Part shown: piece after piece, positions 1 through 7,656 of the stretch
Numbering within the stretch: position 1 is the stretch's first letter
How the letters are laid out: each line of letters starts with the position of its first letter
NCBI GenBank assembly: GCA_041484135.1
Contig: JBGPHD010000076.1
Coordinates: forward strand, 1 to 13,842
DNA length: 13,842 bases
Reading direction: 5' to 3'
Source of the DNA: JACORV01 sp041484135
Lineage (GTDB): Bacteria; Gemmatimonadota; Gemmatimonadetes; Gemmatimonadales; JACORV01
The notes under the pieces: generated by a model
Databases searched by the model: none
Told to the model about the DNA's origin: nothing
Seen by the model: only the letters and a program-made list of their open reading frames with translations
Program-made: the position numbers and the translations under genes

Positions 1-680
1 CGCTCGCTCAAATGGTGCTGGCCCAGCCGAGTGCCTAACGCGACGAGGTTGTTCTGGACGATGAAGATGGCGGGGACCCTCTGCACCGCCGCGAAGTTGA
101 AGCCCTCGTGGGCGGCGGCGGCCTTGGTCGAGCCGTCGCCGATCCAGGTGAGCGCGACACGCTTCACGCCGCCCATCTTCGCGGCGAGCGCGATGCCGGC
201 GATGACGGGCACCATGTCGCCGACGTGGGAGATGGGCGGGAGGACCCTCGCGCTCAGCGCGCCGTGGTGCCCGTCGCGGCCGTGGGACGGGGCATCCGCG
301 GTGCCGAGGTAGCTCCGGAAGCTGTCGGCGACCTTCATCCCCATCTCGGCGCAGGCGCCCGCGTTGCGGATCATGGGGGCGACGATGTCGTGCGCGCGGT
401 CGAGCGCGTGGACGGGCCCGACCGTCGAAGCCTCTTCCCCCGTGCCCAGCCACGCCTTGGAGATGACACCGGTGCGGACCCAACGCTTGAGCGCGATGTC
501 ATGGAGCCGGGTGCGCAGCAGTCCGGCGTAGAGACCGAGCAGCGCGTTCTGGTCCAGCGCGTCCACGACCTTGCGGCGCTCGGGGTCCTTCCGCGCGGTG
601 ACGCCGAACTCGGCGACCAGCGCCGCGTCCGGCTTCCAGGCGACGTACTCGGGTGGATCGTAGGCTGGATATCGCTTCAT
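1..680 (-). CDS. 2-oxoacid (pyruvate/branched-chain) dehydrogenase E1 component, alpha subunit, 3'-truncated by the window edge
   Basis: Reading the minus strand from the ATG at 680-678 gives 226 uninterrupted codons running off the window start. The protein opens MKRYPAYDPPEYVAW. It carries the thiamine-diphosphate/Mg motif of E1 alpha subunits: GDG at residues 181-183, followed about 27 residues later by NN (210-211), with HEGFNFAA between. Family knowledge: E1 alpha with E1 beta decarboxylates a 2-oxoacid using ThDP and passes the acyl group to the lipoyl domain of E2, in the cytoplasm. The C-terminal half lies outside the window, so pyruvate versus branched-chain substrate, and fusion to E1 beta, cannot be decided. 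No convincing Shine-Dalgarno precedes the ATG. A palindromic repeat lies just upstream. The short ORFs in other frames here are shadows. Confidence 0.85.
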   Translation of the reverse strand, partial: MKRYPAYDPPEYVAWKPDAALVAEFGVTARKDPERRKVVDALDQNALLGLYAGLLRTRLHDIALKRWVRTGVISKAWLGTGEEASTVGPVHALDRAHDIVAPMIRNAGACAEMGMKVADSFRSYLGTADAPSHGRDGHHGALSARVLPPISHVGDMVPVIAGIALAAKMGGVKRVALTWIGDGSTKAAAAHEGFNFAAVQRVPAIFIVQNNLVALGTRLGQHHLSE

Positions 681-696
681 GCAACCCGTCGGTACT

Positions 697-773
697 CGCG
701 ACTGAAGTCGCGGCTCGGCGTCTGCCGCTGAAGCGGCTTCAGCCGCAGCGGCCGAGGCGCGGCTTCAGCCGCG
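697..773. repeat. Nested palindromic REP-like element between two minus-strand genes
   Basis: The 77 bases form a near-perfect inverted repeat: arm 697-734 matches the reverse complement of 736-773 at 32 of 38 positions. Inside it are four smaller perfect palindromes built on the core CTGAAG/CTTCAG: 697-712 (CGCGACTGAAGTCGCG), 725-736, 733-746 and 758-773 (CGCGGCTTCAGCCGCG). It fills most of the 97-bp gap between the amidohydrolase stop (778) and the E1 alpha start (680), so it could act as a transcript 3' stem-loop or attenuator. The layout resembles REP/BIME-type intergenic repeats of GC-rich bacteria. That it belongs to a dispersed family is inference, since only one copy is visible here. 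Confidence 0.65.
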
Positions 774-777
774 ATCC

Positions 778-2124
778 TCACGGTGCGCGGAAGACCTCGC
801 CGCCCTTCATCACGAAGACCGGGCGCTGGAGCACCGTGATATCGGCGAGCGGGTCCCCGCTGACGGCGACCAGGTCGGCGAACTTGCCGGCCTCGACGGA
901 GCCGATGTCGTGCTCCATGCCGAGGAGGGTGGCGGCGTTCATGGTGCCGGCCTGGATGGCGGCCATGGGGGTCATGCCGCCCATGGTGACGAGCAGCTCG
1001 AACTCGCGGCCGTTCCTTCCGTGGGGATAGACGCCGGCGTCGGTGCCTAACGCGATTTGGACGCCGCCCGCCACGGCGATGCGGATGGCGTGCTGCATCC
1101 CCTCGAAGGCGCGGTGGCCCTTGGCGTAGGTCCACGCGGGGAGCCGCGCCTCGGCGCCCGGCCCGCCGACCGCCTCGCCCGCGAGCAGCGTGGGGACGAG
1201 CCAGGTGCGGTGCTCCACCATGAGGCGGACGCCCTCGTCGTCGAGGAGGGAGCCGTGCTCGATGCTGGTGACGCCGGCGCGCACGGCGGCCTTGATGCCT
1301 TCGGTGCCGTGGGCGTGCGCGGCGACCCGCCGGCCCAGGAGGTGCGCCGTCTCGACGGCGACGCGCATCTCGTCCTCGGAGAACTGCTGGGCGCCGATCT
1401 CGTCGCCCACCGAGAGGACGCCGCCGGTGGCGCAGATCTTGATGACGTCGGCGCCGTACTTCACCTGTTCGCGCACCGCCTCCCGGACCTGGTCCGCTCC
1501 GTTGGCGATGCCCTGGAGCGGCCCCGGCTCGGCGCCGAAGATTCCGGGCACGTGGCCGTTGTCGTCGCAGTGGCCGCCGGGGATACTGAGCGCGTTCCCC
1601 GACACGAGCATGCGCGGTCCGGGGACGCGGCCCGCGTTGATGGCGTTGCGCAGCGCCACGTCGGCGAAGCCGGACGCGCCGACGTTCCGCACGGTGGTGA
1701 AGCCGGCCCAGAGGGTGGCGCGGGCCGCAGCGGCGCCGAAGAGGGCGTCGTCGGCGGGAGAATCCGTGAGATACCCGTGGACCCAGTCGCCCTCGCCGAT
1801 GGGGCGGCCGGCGAGATGCACGTGGGAGTCGATGAAGCCGGGGAGCACCGTCGAGCGGGAGAGGTCGATGACGCGGGCGCCCTGGGGCACCGCGACGTTA
1901 GGCCCGACGGCCTCGATGCGGTCGCCGCGGATCACGATGACGACGTTGCGCACGGGCGCCCCGCCGTTGCCGTCGATCAGGGTGCCGGCGCGGATGGCGA
2001 TGACGGCCGGCGCCGCGGGGGCGGCGGCCGGCTGCTGCGCGCGGGTGCTGCCCGCCGCGATGACGAGAACGGCGGCCAGCGCCGCCGTCCCCCTGCCCGA
2101 TCCCACGAGTCTCGCCTTGCTCAC
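778..2124 (-). CDS. Secreted amidohydrolase-superfamily protein (prolidase/imidazolonepropionase-like)
   Basis: This is a 448-residue metal-dependent hydrolase. Visible ligands are HxH at 101/103 (GFIDSHVHLAG), a likely carboxylated lysine K229 (ADVIKICATGG), H270 and/or H272 (AHAHG), H290 (IEHGS) and D362 (ALGTDAG). The protein ends with the usual beta-sandwich return (GKFADLVAVSGDPL). Family knowledge: such proteins cleave Xaa-Pro or acyl dipeptides or related amides; the substrate cannot be read from sequence. I chose the GTG at 2124-2122 because AGGGGAG lies just upstream and the following residues make a clean signal peptide (VSKARLV, hydrophobic core AALAAVLVIAAG, cleavage near TRAQQ). 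A longer frame from an ATG at 2169 would run through the 7-bp repeat and bury the signal peptide. Export to the periplasm is inferred. Confidence 0.87.
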   Translation of the reverse strand: MSKARLVGSGRGTAALAAVLVIAAGSTRAQQPAAAPAAPAVIAIRAGTLIDGNGGAPVRNVVIVIRGDRIEAVGPNVAVPQGARVIDLSRSTVLPGFIDSHVHLAGRPIGEGDWVHGYLTDSPADDALFGAAAARATLWAGFTTVRNVGASGFADVALRNAINAGRVPGPRMLVSGNALSIPGGHCDDNGHVPGIFGAEPGPLQGIANGADQVREAVREQVKYGADVIKICATGGVLSVGDEIGAQQFSEDEMRVAVETAHLLGRRVAAHAHGTEGIKAAVRAGVTSIEHGSLLDDEGVRLMVEHRTWLVPTLLAGEAVGGPGAEARLPAWTYAKGHRAFEGMQHAIRIAVAGGVQIALGTDAGVYPHGRNGREFELLVTMGGMTPMAAIQAGTMNAATLLGMEHDIGSVEAGKFADLVAVSGDPLADITVLQRPVFVMKGGEVFRAP

Positions 2125-2156
2125 CCCACTCCCCTTTCTCACCTGATCACCTAATC

Positions 2157-2198
2157 GCCCATTGCCCATTGCCCATTGCCTATTGCCTATCGCCTGTC
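2157..2198. repeat. 7-bp tandem repeat (GCCCATT/GCCTATC units) upstream of the amidohydrolase gene
   Basis: Six consecutive 7-base units can be read: GCCCATT three times, then GCCTATT, GCCTATC and GCCTGTC, with the flanking CCTAATC (2150-2156) as a possible seventh degenerate unit. The array occupies the 87-bp gap between the kinase stop (2212) and the amidohydrolase GTG (2124), so it lies in the presumed 5' leader or promoter of the amidohydrolase. Seven is not a multiple of three, so unit gain or loss would shift the frame of upstream ATGs (one in each GCCCATT unit, read on the minus strand) and alter spacing. Confidence 0.75.
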
Positions 2199-2211
2199 TC
2201 TCATCCGTCCC

Positions 2212-3281
<1,070 letters not shown>

Positions 3282-3285
<4 letters not shown>

Positions 3286-4763
3286 ATGCGCACCACGTTG
3301 CGGCCGTCGGCCTTGGCGCGATAGAGCGCCGAGTCCGCGACGGCCAGGAAGGTTTCGGGCGAGGTGGCCTTCTGGTCCGGGAACGACGCCACGCCGATGG
3401 AGACGGTGACGCGGAGGGGCTGCGCGCCCTCGCCGAAGGGGTACTGCTGGATCCGCTGGCGCATGCGCTCGGCGAAGATCATGGCGCCGTGCACGGCGGT
3501 CTCCGGCAGGACGATCACGAACTCCTCGCCGCCGTAGCGGGCCACCGCGTCCACCGACCGCACCTCGCGGCGCAGCAGGTCGCCGAGCTGCCGCAACACC
3601 GTGTCGCCCACCAGGTGGCCCATGGTGTCGTTGATCCACTTGAAGTGGTCGAGGTCCACCATGAGGATGGTGAGCACGAGGCTGTAGCGCCGGGCGCGGT
3701 CCACCTCGCGCTCCAGGACGTCGATCAGGGCGCGGCGGTTGAGGCAGCCGGTGAGGGCATCCGTCGCTGCGAGCTGCTCGAGTCGTTCCTTGTCCTCGAC
3801 CACGTTGGCGAAGTCGTGCGCCTTCTCGAGCGCGGCCACCGCGGCGGTGATGACCGAGTCGGCGAACTCCGCGTTCTCCATGGTGAGAGGCGGCTCGCCC
3901 TGGACGGAGCGGAGGTAGAGGACGCCGCTCTGCTCCTCGCGCATGCGGAAGGGGAGCGCGACGGTGGAACGGGTCTCGACGCTGACGCCGTCGCGGAGCC
4001 AGGCGGCGCGCGCGTCCTCGAAGAGCGGGTCGTTGTTGACGTCGGTGACGATGACGGCGTGTCCGGTCTCGAGGGCCTTGAGGATCTCGGGATAGCGCGA
4101 CAGCTCCACCCGGAGGTTCCTCAGCATGGGGTTCTCGAAGGCGGCCACCACGGTGCCGTAGATGTCCCCCGGCTTGGCGAGGACGATCGAGCACTTCGAG
4201 ATACCTAACGCCCGCGCGACGCGGCGCGAGAGGATGTGGTAGATCTCGTCGGGCTTGAGGGAGTCGGTGACCTCGTGGAGGATGTCCACGATGGAGCTGC
4301 TCTGCTTGAGGTCCGCCTTGACGGCGCTGATCTCGGCCTTGACCGAGCGCAGCTCGCGGCCGCGCTTCAGGTGCGATTCCACCCGCGCCAGCAGCTCCTT
4401 CATGCGGAACGGCTTGGCCACGAAGTCCGACGCGCCGATCTCCAGCGACTTCACCGTGCCGTCCTCGGGCGGCATGGAGGAGACCATGAGCACCGGGAGG
4501 TCCTTCCACCTGGGCTCGGCACGGATCAGCGTGAGGAGCTGGAGGCCGTCCACCCCCGGCATCATGATGTCGAGGAGCACGAGGTCGGGCCGCTCGTCCG
4601 CCATCCGCTCGAGCAGGTTCACGCCGCCCGGCACCGCCGCCACCTGGTAGCCGTGCTCGCGCAGGATCCAGGTGAGGGTGTTGACGAGCGCGAGGTCGTC
4701 GTCGGCGACCAGCACCTTCGCGCCCGCCACCGGGGTCAGGCTCGGCGTCGGACTCGCGGTCAC
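3282..4763 (-). CDS. Response regulator diguanylate cyclase, REC-GAF-GGDEF
   Basis: A 493-residue signalling protein. The N-terminal receiver has the acidic cluster ADDD (20-23), phospho-acceptor D65 (LVLLDIMMPG), a Ser switch residue (MVSS) and the conserved Lys (AKPF). A helical linker and a GAF-like domain (roughly 160-320) follow, then a GGDEF domain starting near TDALTGCLNRR. The active-site motif is GGEEF (411-415). An RxxD inhibitory site (RSVD, 402-405) sits five residues before it, so c-di-GMP synthesis with product inhibition is expected. The start is placed at the GTG at 4763-4761, overlapping the TGA of the dehydratase gene as GTGA. An in-frame ATG at 4802 would add 13 residues and is the alternative. 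No cognate histidine kinase is in the window. Confidence 0.93.
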
Positions 4764-5743
4764 GAGGGCGGGGTCTCCAGCAGGCCGCGCAGGCCCTCCC
4801 ATTCCACGTTGCCCCCCGAGAGGACCGCGACCACGGGGCCCTTGAGCGTGCCGCGCGCCTGCTCCCTCAGCCAGGCGAGGGTGGCGGCGCCCGAGGGCTC
4901 GAGCACCAGCTTCATCCGGTCGAGCGCGAAGCGTACCGCGTCCCGCATCGCCGCGTCCGACACCGTCTCGGCGCGATCCACGAACCGCGAGAGGTGGGCC
5001 CAGTTGAGCGCGCCCACCGAGAGGGTGATGAGCCCGTCGGCGATCGAGTCGGTGCGCTCCAGCGTGACGCGCTCACCCGCGGCCTTGGACCGCGCGAGCT
5101 TGCCCGCGCCCGCGGGCTCCACCGTGATCACGGCCGCGCCGGGCCGCAGCGCCTTCACCGCCGTCGCCACGCCGGCCGAGAGCCCGCCGCCGCCGGTGGG
5201 GACCACGACCGTGCCGACGTCGGGACAGTCTTCCACGATCTCGAGCCCGACGGTGCCCTGCCCCGCGATGATCGACGGATGATCGAAGGGCGGCACCACC
5301 GCGAGCCGCTCCTTCTCCGCGATCTCCATCGCGCGCTGATGGCGGTCTTTCGAAGTCCGCCCCGCCAGGACGACCTCGCCGCCGAGCCGCTCGACGCCGG
5401 CGCGCTTGGCCGCGGTCACCGTCTCCGGCATCACGATCACCGCGCGCAGACCGAACCGCTTGGCCGCGTACGCCACCGCCTGGCCGTGATTGCCCGAGGA
5501 GTACGTGATGACACCGGTCGCGCCCGCGTCCTTGAGCTCGCGGACCAGCGTGTAGGCCCCGCGGAGCTTGAAGGCCCCGACCCGCTGGAGGCTCTCGGGC
5601 TTCACGAAGACCGCGACGCCCAGCCGCTCGGCGAGCTCGTCCACCGGCAGGAGCGGCGTGCGCACCGCGACGCCGCGAAGCCCCGCGGCGGCGGCGCGGA
5701 TGGCATCGAGAGAAACCAGTTCCGGTGGGGCGGATACGGTCAC
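4760..5743 (-). CDS. Fold-type II PLP enzyme: catabolic-type threonine dehydratase / serine racemase
   Basis: 327 residues of the tryptophan-synthase-beta fold. Schiff-base lysine K59 lies in GAFKLRGA. The substrate/cofactor loop is SSGNHGQ, the phosphate-binding loop is PTGGGGLSAG, and the C-terminal SGGN motif closes the domain. It has no C-terminal ACT-like regulatory domain, unlike biosynthetic IlvA, so it belongs with the short threonine ammonia-lyase/serine racemase forms. The likely reaction is deamination of L-Thr or L-Ser to the 2-oxoacid, or Ser racemisation; sequence alone does not separate these. The start codon is GTG at 5743-5741, with a GGGGGG stretch about 11 nt upstream. The 3' end overlaps the start of the REC-GAF-GGDEF gene, which suggests translational coupling of an amino-acid enzyme to a signalling pair. 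Confidence 0.87.
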   Translation of the reverse strand: MTVSAPPELVSLDAIRAAAAGLRGVAVRTPLLPVDELAERLGVAVFVKPESLQRVGAFKLRGAYTLVRELKDAGATGVITYSSGNHGQAVAYAAKRFGLRAVIVMPETVTAAKRAGVERLGGEVVLAGRTSKDRHQRAMEIAEKERLAVVPPFDHPSIIAGQGTVGLEIVEDCPDVGTVVVPTGGGGLSAGVATAVKALRPGAAVITVEPAGAGKLARSKAAGERVTLERTDSIADGLITLSVGALNWAHLSRFVDRAETVSDAAMRDAVRFALDRMKLVLEPSGAATLAWLREQARGTLKGPVVAVLSGGNVEWEGLRGLLETPPS

Positions 5744-5801
5744 GCGGGCTCAGACCCCCCAAGAAGCGCCAAACTACGCCGCGAAACGGGTCGCGGCAAG
5801 G

Positions 5802-6731
5802 TCACGACGCCGGTACCGGCGACTCCCGTCCATGGATCAACTGCGCCATGAACGCGCTCGCCGCGGGCGCCAGGCGTGCGTCTGGATGAACGGCCACCGC
5901 AAGATAGCGGGTGAGGTCGAGCCCGGCGACGCGCCGCACCCGGACCCGCCGGCTCTGGGCCAGGTCCGCCACCGCCAGCTCCGATACGACCGATGGGCCC
6001 AGACCGGCCATCACCGCCTGGAGGATCGCCTCGGTGCTGCCCAGCTCGAAGAGCACGTTGAGCGACCGGCCGCGCGCCGCCAGCGCGCGGGTGAGCACTT
6101 CGCGGGTGCTCGATCCCTCTTCACGCACGATGAGCGGCTGCGCCGCGAGCGCCTCCGCGTCGGGCCGCGCCCCACGCCCGAGCGGGTGGTCCGGGGGCGT
6201 TACCAGGACCAGCTCGTCGCGGTGGAACGGCGTCACCAGGAGACCCAGCTGCTCACCGGTCTCGCCGATAACGCCGAAGTCGATCGCACCGCGGAGCACC
6301 CACTCCTCCACCTCGCGCGTGTCCCCGATGCGCAGCTCCAGCGCGATCCCGGGGTGTCGCGCACGGAACTCACCGAGGAGGCGCGGAAGGAGGTAGGTCC
6401 CGGGTGTGGTGCTCGCCCCGATCGCCAGGCGCCCGCGCTTGAGGCCCGTCATCTCGCGCACGACGGCTTCCGACTCCTCGACCAGCCGGAGCACGCGGTG
6501 AGCATAGTCCACGATCGTGCGGGCCGCGTTCGTCAGCACGATCCGGCGGCCCGCCCGCATCGTGAGCGGAATGCCGAAGTGACGCTCCAACACCCGCAGG
6601 TTCTGGGAGAGGGCGGGCTGCGTCATGCGTCTCGCCCGGGCGGCCGCCGTGACGGAGCCGTGCTCGGCGAGGGCCGCCAGAAGCTCCAGTCGCTTGAGGG
6701 TCAGCGCGGTGGAACGCGGTCGTGCACTCAT
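5802..6731 (-). CDS. LysR-family transcriptional regulator
   Basis: 309 residues with an N-terminal winged HTH (about residues 12-70: LELLAALAEHGSVTAAARA, TQPALSQNLRVLERHFG, LTMRAGRR). A periplasmic-binding-protein-like effector domain follows (RLAIGASTTPGTYLLPRLL, EEGSSTREVL, GLGPSVVSE). It most resembles the CysB/CbbR/CysL-like branch; the effector is unknown. I chose the ATG at 6731-6729 because the HTH starts about 12 residues later, as usual. An open frame runs back to 6935 but crosses the promoter region and overlaps the divergent gene. The gene is divergent from the ArsM-like methyltransferase operon and 58 bp upstream of the co-directional dehydratase gene, so either or both may be targets. 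Divergence from the regulated operon is the classic LysR arrangement. Confidence 0.92.
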   Translation of the reverse strand: MSARPRSTALTLKRLELLAALAEHGSVTAAARARRMTQPALSQNLRVLERHFGIPLTMRAGRRIVLTNAARTIVDYAHRVLRLVEESEAVVREMTGLKRGRLAIGASTTPGTYLLPRLLGEFRARHPGIALELRIGDTREVEEWVLRGAIDFGVIGETGEQLGLLVTPFHRDELVLVTPPDHPLGRGARPDAEALAAQPLIVREEGSSTREVLTRALAARGRSLNVLFELGSTEAILQAVMAGLGPSVVSELAVADLAQSRRVRVRRVAGLDLTRYLAVAVHPDARLAPAASAFMAQLIHGRESPVPAS

Positions 6732-6776
6732 AAGTGGCTCATATGATGCCATAATGTATGCGTATTTGACCTTATG
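6729..6776. promoter_or_regulatory. Candidate LysR operator region with inverted repeats
   Basis: This is the most AT-rich patch in the window. It contains a T-N11-A LysR-type box at 6731-6743 within ATAAGTGGCTCATAT (6730-6744). There is also a palindrome CATA-ATG-TATG at 6750-6760, and a wider inverted pair CATAAG (6729-6734) and CTTATG (6771-6776). Together they cover the LysR start codon and the -35 of the divergent operon, as expected for an autoregulated LysR site. T-N11-A boxes are degenerate, so this is suggestive only. Confidence 0.45.
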
Positions 6777-6780
6777 GTAA
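6753..6780 (-). promoter_or_regulatory. Candidate promoter for the LysR gene
   Basis: On the minus strand TTACCA (6780-6775) and TACATT (6758-6753) are separated by 16 nt. This would give a leader of only about 15 nt before the ATG at 6731. It overlaps the divergent promoter. It is a weak match supported mainly by position. Confidence 0.3.
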
Positions 6781-6793
6781 TGGCGACTAGTAT
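6766..6793 (+). promoter_or_regulatory. Candidate sigma-70 promoter of the methyltransferase-MFS-TPR operon
   Basis: TTGACC (6766-6771) and TAGTAT (6788-6793) are separated by 16 nt, in an AT-rich island of an otherwise very GC-rich sequence. The expected transcription start near 6800 leaves a leader of about 70 nt before the ATG at 6874. The -35 overlaps the CTTATG arm of the presumed LysR operator. Confidence 0.5.
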
Positions 6794-6873
6794 CTGCGCA
6801 TTCGCCGACATACGAGCCGAACCGCGGCGGGTCATGGACGACCCGTCCGCGATCGATCGAAAGGGAACGCGCC

Positions 6874-7656
6874 ATGACGAGCGCACCGATACTCACCGAG
6901 GAGGCGCTCGAGCGCGCGGTCCTCCAGATGTACAATGACGTGGCGGGGACGCCCGAGCAGGCGTACCACTTCTGGAGCGGCCGGCCGGCGGCGGAGCTGT
7001 TCGGTTATCAGGACGCGTGGCTCGATGCCGCGCCCCGGGAGGCGGTGGACTCGTTCGCGGGCGTGGGCAACCCGCACCGCCACGCCGCGATCGCGAAGGA
7101 CGAGACCGTGGTGGACCTTGGCTCGGGGGCCGGGCTCGACCTGTTCATCGCCGCGCAGCGTGTCGGGCCGGGGGGCCGCGCCATCGGCGTGGACATGAAC
7201 GAGCTGATGCTCGAGAAGGCGCGCGGTCTTTCGGCGCGCGATGGCCTCGCGCATGTCGAATTCCGGAAGGGGCGGATCGAGGCGGTGCCGGTCCTCGACG
7301 CGAGCGCCGACGCCGTGATCTCGAACGGCGTCATCAACCTCTCCTTCCGCAAGAAGCAGGTGATGATGGAGGCGTTCCGGGTGCTGCGGCCGGGCGGCCG
7401 CGCCTCCCTCACCGACGTGGTCAGCGACGCCATCATCCCCGAGTCCATCCGCAACGACCCGAAGCTCTGGGCGTCCTGAATCGGTGGCGCGCTGCCGGCG
7501 AGCGAATTCGTCCGGCTGCTCGAAGCCGTGGGCTTCGTGGATGTGGAGCGGCACCCGACCGAACGGTTCAGCTTCCGGAAGGCGTCCACCCAGAAGGAAG
7601 CGGCGAAGTATGGCGTGACGAGCGCCACCTTCACCGCCCGCAAGCCGGACCGGTGA
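6874..7656 (+). CDS. ArsM-like SAM-dependent methyltransferase with in-frame TGA (candidate selenoprotein)
   Basis: The frame opens at the ATG at 6874 (AAAGGG about 8 nt upstream) and encodes a class I SAM methyltransferase. It has the SFAGVGNP element (60-67), motif I VVDLGSGAGLD (79-89), the acidic ribose site GVDMN (105-109), ISNGVINLS (149-157) and VLRPGGR. At codon 202 (7477-7479) a TGA interrupts LWAS-x-IGGALPASEF. The same frame then runs 58 more sense codons with normal GC-rich codon use, through LLEAVGFVDVE, to a TGA at 7654-7656 that shares a base with the MFS ATG. ArsM proteins have an arsenic-binding Cys in LWxxCxGGAL, so position 202 matches Cys224 of the algal enzyme CmArsM; the Cys174 counterpart is Gly152 here, with the same 50-residue spacing. 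No Cys is present anywhere. With Sec at 202 the protein has 260 residues; otherwise it is truncated at 201. The substrate is unproven: arsenite or another soft (thiophilic) species is inference. Confidence 0.8.
7477..7479 (+). other. In-frame UGA, candidate selenocysteine codon
   Basis: This single TGA replaces the codon for a conserved Cys in the LWAS-x-IGGAL motif; TGC or TGT would restore the family consensus. The downstream frame is intact to 7656 and ends in a TGATG overlap with the next gene, which implies ribosomes normally reach 7656. Recoding requires SelA/SelB/SelC/SelD elsewhere in the genome, which cannot be seen here. The alternatives are a recent nonsense mutation or a sequencing/assembly error. 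Confidence 0.62.
7488..7522 (+). promoter_or_regulatory. Candidate bacterial SECIS stem-loop
   Basis: Folding by eye, 7488-7498 pairs with 7512-7522: a 5-bp GC helix (7494-7498 with 7512-7516), then two outer 2-bp helices separated by single mismatches. Above it, 7499-7501 pairs with 7508-7510, with T7511 bulged. The six-base apical loop GCGAAT (7502-7507) begins with G, 23 nt after the UGA. Bacterial SECIS elements lie directly downstream of UGA with a G at the start of a small apical loop about 16-37 nt away. GC-rich sequence folds readily, so this is supportive only. Confidence 0.42.

Noticed and set aside
1057..2154. 365- and 318-residue plus-strand ORFs opposite the amidohydrolase
   Set aside because: Low-complexity shadow translations. 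The minus frame carries all metal ligands of the amidohydrolase family.
2157..2198. CRISPR array
   Set aside because: The repeat is a continuous 7-bp tandem array without spacers and no cas gene is in the window.
3286..4509. Upstream extension of the kinase frame to a 765-residue protein
   Set aside because: The extension is Arg/Pro-rich translation antisense in frame to nothing conserved and overlaps the real REC-GAF-GGDEF gene. The zinc ribbon begins right after the GTG at 3285.
4236..5282. 348-residue plus-strand ORF across the cyclase/dehydratase junction
   Set aside because: It spans two well-supported minus-strand genes, has atypical composition and shows no motif.
6732..6935. N-terminal extension of the LysR protein to 377 residues
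   Set aside because: It would translate through the AT-rich promoter/operator patch and overlap the divergent gene. LysR HTH domains normally start close to the N-terminus, as from the ATG at 6731.
6874..7479. Methyltransferase annotated as a complete 201-residue protein ending at the first TGA
   Set aside because: It would end in the middle of a conserved motif (LWAS-x-IGGAL). The matching C-terminal region follows in the same frame, and the next gene is coupled to the second stop at 7656. Pseudogenization by a single nonsense mutation is kept as the alternative to Sec.
7017..7655. Long N-terminal extension of the MFS frame
   Set aside because: It is the alternative frame of the methyltransferase gene, Arg/Gly-rich and without domain features. 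The ATG at 7656 gives a normal MFS N-terminus.
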